64,000 nucleotides of DNA, from NCBI GenBank assembly GCA_002989075.1, contig PSQN01000017.1, forward strand, positions 1,550,001 to 1,614,000. Reading direction: 5' to 3'. The notes beneath the pieces were generated by a model, which saw only the letters and a list, made by a program, of their open reading frames with translations, did no database searches and was not told where the DNA came from. Position numbers and translations under genes: made by a program. The number at the start of each line of letters is the position of its first letter. Position 1 is the stretch's first letter. Below are positions 19,897 to 29,188 of this stretch, piece by piece. The stretch comes from Arthonia radiata (lineage: Eukaryota; Ascomycota; Arthoniomycetes; Arthoniales; Arthoniaceae).

Positions 19897-22800
19897 CTAC
19901 GCGAGTAAACCCATTGCCTGCGTCTCCAGATCGCCGAGGTCAACTTGATCGGTCTGCTCGTCTTTGCTGCTGCGCCGGTGCTTGTGCTGTTTGTCCCTTT
20001 TGCGCTTTTTGCGCGGTTGGTCTTCTGAGGGTTCGGCGGCGGCGGGTTCTGGGATGTCGGCGTCGTCTTCGGAGGGTGGGTTGTCGTTGAAAGAGGCGTC
20101 CTGGGGAGGCTGTCAGTATGTGGTCGAGATGGAGAGCAGCGTCGGAGTGGCATTGGGGTCAGCAGCGGCTTGTTTTGGGCAGCGCCAGCGACCCCGCCAC
20201 CATAAGGACGTATCCAGAGATCAGGTAAGACAGTGCAGGGCCTCGACTCACCTCTCCATCCCCATCATCCTCTCCACCGCTCCCTATCGTCACCACTACG
20301 CCTCCGTCATCCTCCTCTCTCTCGTCCCGCTCTCGTGCTTTTCTCTTCTCTTTCTTCAGCCGCCTCTTCTCTTTAGCAACCGCTTTATCATCGACATCAC
20401 GCTCCTGCAGCGCCCTCTGCTCACGGTCAACGTATTCAAGTCGTCGCCTTTCCCGCTCTGCTTGCTCACGCTCAGCCGCAGTCTCTTCGACGAAGACTTG
20501 TGGTGGACGAGCTTCGCCAGTCTCGTCGTCGAAGACCAGCCGGTTCGACTGTGGATGTAGAGGGTCTACTTGCTGAAGCTTATGTGCTAGTTTGGCGGCG
20601 CCGGCTTTCGTGCGTACAAGCTTCTGTTGTCGTTTGCTAGTGGGTTTCAGTGCGGGAGCAGAGCCTGCAGCGGTGTTGCCATCGGCTGTGCGGGACGAGC
20701 TTTCTGGTCGAAAGCGCGATTTGACGGCGAATAGATCTTCATCTTCAAGTTCCCCAAGGGTATTTGACGGCTGGTTGTCCTTTTCATCTGCATCGCCATC
20801 GCTCCGTACAGCTGGCTCAATGTTTTCACTCTCAAGCATTGCGGTGTAATGAGGTGCCAATACGTCCTGGTTGCGCCTTTCGAACATGCGATCGTATTTG
20901 GTCCTGACCCCTTTCTGCTCTTTGGGTCCATCTTCGCCAACTCCACCATCCGGCTTCTCGTCAGCGTCCGGCGACATTCCCCGTCTCGACGCGTTCTTCG
21001 CTTTTTTCGCCGCCTCCGCATCGCCTCTCCTGAACTTGATGCGAGGAGCTCCTGGCAGCCCCATGCTGGCTGCGAACCCCTCCACATCGTACTTTGTGAG
21101 GTCTTTAAATACTTCTCGGTCTTTCTGCACGTGAAGACTGCGCACGTAGCTCACAAACGCCTTTTGCCCCAGGTATTTGAGTTCTGGAAATTTGAAGCAC
21201 AGCCCCTGCATTGACTGCTGAATACTCTTTTGCTTCTTGGATCGCACGTTGATACGCTCGATTGGTACTTTTTTAGCTGCCAGCCTGGCTATGAACCCTT
21301 CCTCTTCTGCTGGATCAAGGAAGAGGACGGCTCGTCCGGCGCGATTATACCGCGCGGTGCGTCCTACCCGGTGGATGTATGTGTCTGCGTCTTCAGGGCA
21401 ATCGACCTAGGTACGCCTCTGTCAGCTTCACTTGCTTTAAAGAGCCGCTCCATTTACATGAACTGGGCTTGGGAAACAGAACTTGGGCTGACGCCCGGAG
21501 AATTGGCGTTCTTTCAGGGGCGCTACAGCCATATGCTTTCTACATGAAGGCTCCAAGATGATGCAGTGGAAGCTTACCTGAACCACCCAATCAACAGCCG
21601 GGATATCAAGACCTCTAGCAGCTACGTCAGTGGCAAACAGACAGGCATGGCGCGCTTGCGAGAAGCGCTCAGTGATATCAAGGCGTGCAGTCTGCTTCTG
21701 GCGGCCGTGAAGATGCAGCAATGGAATACCTGGCGGATATTAGCTTAGATTCATTTTGCGCAGCGAACACCGTGGTTCTTCATCGACTTCCTGCAGCTTC
21801 GTTCATGCAGCGCCGGCGGAGCGTAAGCCGCACGGCATGATTTACCGTTGGGAACACAGTCCGCACGCGCTAGGCGGAAGACTTACCGGGCTGAAGATGG
21901 CGGAACGACTCATAAACATGACGAACCTGCTTGCCGGACGAAAGAAACACTAGCAATTTCGTCTTCTTTGCTGAAAGCAAGAAAGACCACAGCGTAGACA
22001 GCTTGTCAGCTAGCGGCGTGATGGTGTAGTTCTGCTGCAGAGTGGGTGGCGTAGCTGTAGTTGAAGCTTCATGGACCGATACGTACTCCGGGTCTTTGAG
22101 CGATAATCGGGCCAGGTCAGAGACCTTCTTGGTTTGTGTAGCACTGAATAAGAGTGTTTGCCGGACACCTGGCGGAGGCAGATACTCGATCAGAGCGTCG
22201 ACTTCGCGCTGGAACCCTGAGTCCATGAGGCGGTCCGCTTCGTCCAGCACAAGCATGCGTAGCGTATCGATATTGAACATAGCGGTCTGCGAGAGATGCT
22301 GCAGCATGCGCCCAGGTGTGCAAACCACGATGTTCATCCGTGCCAGCGCCTCACGCTCCTCGCGTGGGCTTTTTCCACCAACCACGAGACCAGCAGCGAA
22401 CATATGACCATGCTGTCCAATCTTGCGCAGGACGTTGAAGATCTGAATTGCAAGCTCTCGCGTTGGCGACACGATCATTGCGCCGAGGCCAGCATCCTGG
22501 CCTACATGCTGGGCGCGGTAGAGGTTCTCGAGTACGGGTATGAGGAAGGCGAGGGTCTTTCCGGAGCCTGTTTGGGCGGCGCCGAGTATGTCATGGCCTT
22601 TGAGAGCGAGGGAGACGGTACGCTGTTGGATGGAGGTGGGAGTGGTGAAGTGGCATGCCTCGAGGCCAGTCTGAGTTGCAGCAGACAGTGGTAATGTTTT
22701 GAAACTGTCGAATGCGTAAGACGTGTCCTGTGATTGTCGTATCAGCCTCTGTGCCCATGCATAATTGCTTTTGCGCCAGTCGCGATCAGAGATCAGTCTG

Positions 22801-23047
22801 GTCGGTTGATGGCCATCCCACAGGAGATGGTAAGATCGGGATGCTTTCCTATCCAGCGACGCCTTCATGCTGATGTTTTCAAGCATCGAATTCAAACGCC
22901 ATCAGACAATCGCAAACGCTGTTGTTCACTCACCAAATCCGCTACTTTGCGCTCGAGCTCCTCAATATCATCATCTTCCTCACGCTTTCGCTTCAGCGGC
23001 CTTTTCGGCCTAGAGCCAAGCCCACCGCGCCCTTGAGTCTTGCTCAT
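19897..23047 (-). CDS. DBP4: DEAD-box ATP-dependent RNA helicase Dbp4 (Hca4/DDX10)
   Basis: Nucleolar helicase of the small-subunit processome, needed for early 18S rRNA processing and release of snoRNAs. Five exons: 22934-23047, 21887-22727, 21578-21729, 20252-21406 and 19897-20100, giving 821 aa. Motifs in order are FTTPTSIQ (Q motif), AQTGSGKT (I), PTRELA (Ia), DEAD (II), SAT (III), [11 protein letters not shown] (V) and HRVGRTAR (VI). A basic N-terminus ([15 protein letters not shown]) precedes them and a charged Dbp4-specific C-terminus follows, ending [13 protein letters not shown]. All four introns are long for this genome (206, 157, 171 and 151 nt), and all joins are in frame. The first intron could contain further exon sequence, but the direct join [14 protein letters not shown] aligns naturally. 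The gene shares a 258-bp divergent promoter with the Spf31-like gene. Confidence 0.92.
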
Positions 23048-23305
23048 TGCCGAAAGATGTCAACGCGCGTGATTTGTGCTCCAAAAAGGCACTCCGAGAC
23101 CATGGACACTCCACCGGCAATGCTGTCCCCCCACAGCACATCCACATGAATTTCGCCAAGATTTCAACCCCGCAATCTCCGTGACGCACAGACCACCTCC
23201 ATACCCTCCTCCATCTCTCTTTCCAACTGAATCCACTCTTCACCACCACATCTCACATCACAGCCACTCTATCCACCCCACCCACATCCCACCTAACCAC
23301 GCACC

Positions 23306-23974
23306 ATGGCCCCAGACATCTCCACGCGGGACGTCGCCCCCGACCCCTTCGACGACACCCAACTCCTCCTCGACCTCGCCCGCGAATCCAAAGAATTCGA
23401 CAAAGACGCCGAAATCACCCGCATCACCTCCGCCTTCCGCCTAAACGCGTACGCCGTCCTCGACCTCCTCCCGGGTGTGCCCAGCTCCGACATAAAACTC
23501 TGCTACCGCAAAAAGTCTCTCCTCATCCACCCGGACAAGACCAAAAACCCACTGGCGCCAGACGCGTTCGACCGGCTGAAGAAAGCGCAGGACGAGCTGA
23601 TGGACGAGAAGCACCGGGGGCGGCTGGACGAGGCGATCGCGGACGCGCGGCAGCTGGTGATGCGCGAAAAAAAGTGGAATGTGGATAGCCCGGAACTGCA
23701 GGAGGAGGAGTTTTTGAGGGAGCTGTGGCCGCAGAAGACGAAGTGGGTGCTCATGGATAATGAGATGAGGAAGCAGCGGCAGGCGAAGGCGGCGATGCGA
23801 GAGGAGGGGCGGGCGCAGCGGAAGGAGGACGAGGAGATCGCCGAGCGGAAGCGGAAGCGGGAGGAGGAGGTGAAGTGGGAGAAGACGAGGGAGGGGCGGA
23901 TTGAGGGGTGGCGGGAATTTAGCCAGAAGAAGGCCGGGGGGAAGAAGAAGAGGAAGATGGATGTGTTGGGTTGA
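23306..23974 (+). CDS. J-domain splicing protein, Spf31/DNAJC8-like
   Basis: Spliceosome-associated DnaJ protein (S. pombe Spf31, human DNAJC8). Single exon, 222 aa. The J domain spans about 48-110: LNAYAVLDLLPGVPSSDIKL, then YRKKSLLIHPDK with the HPD tripeptide that stimulates Hsp70, then FDRLKKAQDELMDE. The second half is a highly charged helical region (KRKREEEVKWEKTREGRI) ending in the basic GGKKKRKMD, a likely nuclear-localisation signal and typical of this family. Length and layout fit the family well. The start ATG at 23306 has the context CACCATGG. The coding strand is strongly GC-biased in third positions, so long antisense frames appear but are shadows. Confidence 0.9.
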   Translation: MAPDISTRDVAPDPFDDTQLLLDLARESKEFDKDAEITRITSAFRLNAYAVLDLLPGVPSSDIKLCYRKKSLLIHPDKTKNPLAPDAFDRLKKAQDELMDEKHRGRLDEAIADARQLVMREKKWNVDSPELQEEEFLRELWPQKTKWVLMDNEMRKQRQAKAAMREEGRAQRKEDEEIAERKRKREEEVKWEKTREGRIEGWREFSQKKAGGKKKRKMDVLG

Positions 23975-24498
23975 GGGGAGTTTGTGGGTGGGAGAGTGAG
24001 TGAGCGCGGTTCCCGACGGATGGTTGATGTTTAGCGATGGCGTTGGGGAATTCATCTCCGGCTCTATGCTCATTGCAAGGGCATTGGAGGGCTCTTAGCA
24101 GCACCTTTAGGACGCCCCAAGTGGTGTGAAATGCAGGTCTGTGAAGCATCGACTTCAATTAGGGTTACCACTATCATGACTCTAGTAGTCAATGCTGATA
24201 TGTTCAATCTGAGCGAAGGTCCTACCATATATCTCACATTCCTCCCAAGCGCCATGCGACAATGCAACAACGCTGATGCCATTAGATCCTCTTGTTCAGA
24301 TACCGACCAGGGCTCGCGAACAAGTACATGAGCCGTCCAACGTTGATCCCGTGATATGATGCTGCTGAAGCGACAGTAAGGCTGCAAATGACAGATGAAA
24401 AGGTAAGCGATCGATGCGATGATGGATATAAGCAAAGGTATCTTGATAGTAGGTGGGCCGTAGCTGATGAATTTTGGGCTGAAAACAGACGGAACAGC
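23975..24498. other. Convergent 3' flanks, nothing recognised
   Basis: About 520 bases between the stop codons of two convergent genes. No coding frame of note. Confidence 0.5.
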
Positions 24499-26581
24499 TC
24501 AGTGGACAATGTCAGAGAGCTTGACCTGTCTTCTTGCCTTGCGGCCTTGGCTGTTATTGCCTTCGTTGCCACTGCGCCCGGAGCTGTGATCGCTCGTGTT
24601 GCCACGACTTGTCTCCGCCGACTGCTCCCCATGGCGATGTGAGCCCTGCGGGCGTTCACGACTTTGACGCTGGCGATTCGCTTCCTGAACCGGATCGTAA
24701 CGATCACTGCTAGGTCTCGTCCCGGTGCCAGAGGGACCAGGGTTGCCCAGACTGGCGGACGATGCTCCTGAGTGTACGGACGAGGTACGACCGAAAGATG
24801 CGGAGGGGTCAGGCGCATTCAACTGAACAGGGGGTTGCATCGCCGGCAACCGTGTGCCGTGCGGGTAGCCTGGCGGCTGTTGTACCTGGAAAGGCGAGAT
24901 GGCCGGCAGGTGAGCTGACGAGCCAGGGCGCACTTGCTCTCGCGAAGGAGCGAAGGGAAACGGCGCTGGACCGCCGGCGGGTGGCCTGGGTCGCGTACCG
25001 AAATTCTGTGGATTTGAAGGATTGTGAGGTCGATACTGAGGGCCCGGCAGACCATACCCTGACCCCATCGCTGGCGACGCAGGTGGTAGTGTGGCGGCTA
25101 GGTTGTCGAGATTATATGCAGCCGGACTGCGCATGTGCGGCGCGGGATGGCTGTAAGGTGACGACCCGTAATGGTGAGGTGGCAGTCGGTCAGAACTTGC
25201 CGTGCTATTTGAACGCGTGCTTAAGTGTCGACCTTGCTGACTGCTTGCGCTGTGCCCGCTTTCGCGGCTCAGGCGGCTCGAAGGCCCGCCTGATTCGTAG
25301 GAATACACGGAGGAGGAATCCGTGGTTCCGTGACTGCTGTACTGTGAAGGTGACGGATGATGACCAGGTGGTTGGGAAGCTGGTGCAGGGCGGTAGTGAT
25401 AGCTCGAAGGTGGAGCTTGAACGGGGCGTGGGTAGGCTTCAGATGGCCCTGGACCGGGCAAGGCTGTTGTTGGGTCGATCTCGAAGTATGTGTGTCGCTG
25501 TCTGCAGCCCTATTAACACCGACCTATCAGAGCCTTCAGCTCATCAGTACGTACCTCTTGCGATTCGCGGCAGTACTACTAGACTCCGGCTCGACGCGTT
25601 GGTCGAGCTTAGGACGTCCTCTTTTCTTAGGAGGCACGTCGTAGCAAAGATCCTAGCAGGGGTCATTAGCTATAAGTACGATACAGCTAGGCCACTTTGG
25701 TTTTATTGCCCACATAAGGCAATGTTTAAGCGATTGCTTCGATAAAGCATGCGAGAGTGATAGTGAGAAGCTTATCAAAAAGATCAGTTATAGAAGGCAA
25801 CCAAAAAGAAACTCACCTGCTGCCCAGAGTTGACACATCGCTTGCAAGGCCTGCTCACATCACAACTAAGGTGATCCTTCTTGCATTTCCAGCAAGCAGA
25901 CGCCACCTGCGTCTTCGGCCTGCGTCGAACACGACCGGGTACCCCAGCCGGAGAGTCAGCGCCAATACCTGCGCCTGCAGACGAGGTCGACGCCCTCTGT
26001 CCGGGCTCAGGTGATCTTGAAGTGGGTCGGCTAGAGCGAGATTGTTGCTCAGTAGATGCCAGCGATGATCGTGCGCTAGGAGAGCGCACCTGTTCGTACT
26101 GGGGAGGCACTGCCGAAGATCCTCGAGATGGAGGGAGTGATCCGGCGACGGCTCCCTCCTGTGGTGGGCTGAAGGTGGTGCTGCGCGACGCTCCTGCTCT
26201 GGGCGGCGGTGATGAGGTTGAGGTGGGCGTTGATACTGTGGGTGGCTGTTGTTGGCCATGGTAGGGTGATGGCGCTGTGTCTGGAGGTCCCATGGATGCT
26301 GATGGAGCTGACGGTGAATATATAGACCCTCCATGGCTGCCAACTCCAGTGCTTGGTGGTGCGGGATTTGCGGCTGCCGCGAACCGGTCTGCCGTTGGTG
26401 AGGCCGACGCTGAGATGTATGCTGGAGACTTGGGCGGCATCAGATTACCGGTTTGGCTTGGGAATGTAGCATGTTCTGGTGGCGGCGACGTTCTATGCGT
26501 CTGCTTTTGTGGGTCGGAAGTCATCATGTATGAGACGTTGAAGGACGGAAGCAGTACGTCAAAGCGGCATTCCAAGTCCAT
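24499..26581 (-). CDS. Zn2Cys6 transcription factor with AT-hook-like motif
   Basis: Nuclear DNA-binding regulator, targets unknown. Exons 25817-26581, 25555-25652 and 24499-25501, with introns of 164 and 53 nt, giving 621 aa from the ATG at 26581; the in-frame ATG at 26527 is an equal candidate. A long Ser/Pro-rich N-terminus precedes the zinc cluster at C230, C233, C240, C246, C249 and C258 (C-x2-C-x6-C-x5-C-x2-C-x8-C). The sixth cysteine is encoded by the second exon. The 98-nt second exon also encodes PPKKRGRPKLDQR, an AT-hook-like RGRP element. The third exon is a low-complexity Pro/Ser/Gly/His region. There is no fungal_trans middle domain, so this resembles the small class of zinc-cluster proteins made mainly of disordered sequence. 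Confidence 0.82.
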
Positions 26582-29188
26582 CTGTGCATGACAGTGGACG
26601 CATGGTAGGCCACCTTGACAGTACTCAGGAGTTACACAGGTACCGCCGTCGAGATGCGCATCGTTCGAGCCGAGTTGATTATTTGGAAGCGGTCAGTAAC
26701 GAGGACGACTGCAACATGAACAGTCTGCAAGGGTGTGCCGCGGCGGTGGAGACGAGATGGTTTAAACAAGATCAAGCGGTAGGATAGACGCGCGCGCAAT
26801 GCGATGGTGATCTTCGGGCCAGACAATAAATCTTAAACGGAGGGTTTAACCAGTTGCAAGCGCAGACTCGCTAACCGGATGGGAGTAGCGGGTCAGGACT
26901 CTACTTCATGACAAGCGGGCCGAAGACGGTAGAAGCATGCACGATCGGACGCAAGTACCTAGCGAGTGTTTGAGAAGTATTGGAAGGGAAGGGGTGGTTG
27001 ATGTTGGAAGTGGAGGCGAACCCCCGGAATGACGGAGACAAGTCAAATTAGGCTGGGTCGTAGCGCGGATGAGCAGACGGGGAGGAGCGAGAGGGCGCGC
27101 GGAGAAGCAAGATAGAGTAGCAGAGAACAGACCAGGTACCTTGTCAAAATCGGCTGGCGTGGGATGAGACGTTGGAGTCGAATTGCTTTTCTTAAGTTGG
27201 AGACCTAGCGGTTGAGGGGAGCGTTAGCATGATCGTGACGGCGCGGCGAGCAAGGCGACAGGCCTCGTCAGCGCCAGTTGGACGGTGAAGAGTCAAGAGT
27301 CAAGGCCGCAAGCGATGGCGGCATAATGAACCGATAGTAAGCTGTGGACCCTTTGGCCGCGAGGGGAGCTCTCAGCTGTCTGCTTGGTCGAACGAAGGAG
27401 AATTTGTTTTAGAGTTGAGAGGAAGGCGGCGGGAGAGAGAGGGTGGGTGAGAGCGGGTCATTGGGCTGAGAATGGTCGAGAGTGCTGAGTCCAGCAAGAG
27501 TGGTCGGAAGGGAAGGTGCTGCTGAGTCGTGACAGCCGATGGCGGGCAAGCGTCGGGGCACGAGACTGCCAAGATTGCGGCGGGGCGGCGCTTCCCAGAA
27601 GAACGGTTCAAGCGCGCGTTGGTGCAGGCCAATTCAAATCATCAGATCCCCTCTCCTCCAATGGCACCAGCCTCCTTCCCTTCTTAAGCCCTTCTGGCGT
27701 CGCTCCATTGCTGCTGAGTTCTTGTCCGCGGCAGCTGGCTTCGCTCCACCCCAGACTGATCACACGCTGTCAATATTGAGATCTCACCTCGCTTCAGGCG
27801 GCGTTGGTGCTAGCAGGTATAAAGTCCGCAATTGGATGTGATGCAGATGTGCTCCATGTCATGGGCCAGCTCGGTACCAGAGCTCCCCACTATCAATCTG
27901 CCGCGACCGAGCATGATTATGCACTCTTGAGCCCGTTCCGCACAAGCCGTGCTTTATTGCTTAGCGGAGGCCTTCCGTACATATTGTCGTTTGACGAATA
28001 TGTTGTTGTTTCTACCGACAGACAACTGGTAAGTGGCTCCTCCAGAAGCCCAAAGCAGGGCAGTTCCGCGGTTGGCTCCCTAATCCTGGTCGAGACAAAG
28101 CCCCGAGTCCACTGCACACCTTATTTGACAGTCCCGCACAACGTAAGAGCTAGCATCGAGTACTCACCGTGTCATGCCTTTAATCGCGGCATTTACAATG
28201 ACTTCTGCTCGGCGAGGCGCGCAATTGAAATCCGTGCCATGCTCCAACGGGCCCAGCTTAGGCAATTATTCCCAGTATCTCTTCTCGCATTTCGAGCTCG
28301 GGAAAAGGCAATCCCATCCCCACCTGCCGCCAGAAACCGTTCGTGTGAACCGCAGGCTGCCCGCTCGCTGTCAAGATGCAGGCAGAGGGGGTCGTTGACG
28401 TCGTGCTGCATAACGACAGGAGGTCGTCGGCAGCAGCACGTAGAGCAGGTACTCATGACGGTGCAAAGTATGACCTGCAGGATGCATAACAACCAGGATG
28501 TGCTGCAGCTGACACAGATCGGACAGCCCCCGGTCCCTACCCGGGTGCCTGGCTCAACCAGATCCACGGGCGCTGTACCAAGCCCGACAGCGTGTTTTAT
28601 GGAGCTGTGTGACCGACCAGTTCTTGTGCAACATCTGTGAGCCTGTTAATTTGTTGTCAGCACGCAAGCTCTCCGTGAGCAAGCGCCCCCTTGTGCGAGG
28701 TTCTTGCCACGTGCCAAAGGGGATCTGCTCATGCGAAACAGGATCTGCGCTTGCAAATCAGTAACGATCTTGCGAGATGCTCGGTAGTGATGGTGATGAG
28801 CGTGGCGCGCATCCTATCTTTCACCGTGCATTGACTGTAGTGCTGGTGGGCGCCTCATGACAAATCCTGCAAAACGCTCCTTTGTGCGAAGCGGCTCCTT
28901 CCTGATGCCGCATAAATCGCGTGGACCGCGCCTTGCTGCATTGCGTTCAGGTGAAGTTCAAATAAACAACCGCCAAAACTGCTAAGCTTTCATGTGGCTG
29001 CTATGAATGCAAGCCTCCATAAGCCTTGGAACATTTTCGTTCCGTTGACGCGGGCTCCCTTCAACGTCTCAGCGCACGGGGCCGCGGCCCTTTGTATCCG
29101 AATATCGATTGACATAGACGGACTCGCCCGCCGTGGTGGGCACTATCAGAAGCCTGCTTCCTAACAAGGTTGCTGCAAGGTTGCCTTG
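26582..29188. other. Gene-poor stretch of 2.6 kb
   Basis: Nothing is recognised. The part next to 26581 is the presumed long promoter and 5' leader of the zinc-cluster gene. A plus-strand frame at 27804-28640 is open for 278 codons but starts without ATG, has no domain and reads as low-information sequence, so I do not call it. No terminal repeats or transposon-like frames were seen. Confidence 0.5.

Noticed and set aside
20101-22933. Dbp4 introns as introner-like elements
   Set aside because: The four long introns showed no shared sequence when compared by eye, whereas introner-like elements should be near-identical.
23441-24073. 210-codon Leu/Pro-rich minus-strand frame
   Set aside because: Mirror of the charged J-protein coding strand, with no domain of its own.
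24762-25745. 327-codon plus-strand frame
   Set aside because: Antisense to the zinc-cluster gene, whose three exons join in phase into a known domain order. The frame is a shadow of GC-biased codons.
27804-28640. 278-codon plus-strand frame
   Set aside because: Starts without ATG, no recognisable domain, and no splice partners. Probably a chance open frame in a gene-poor stretch.
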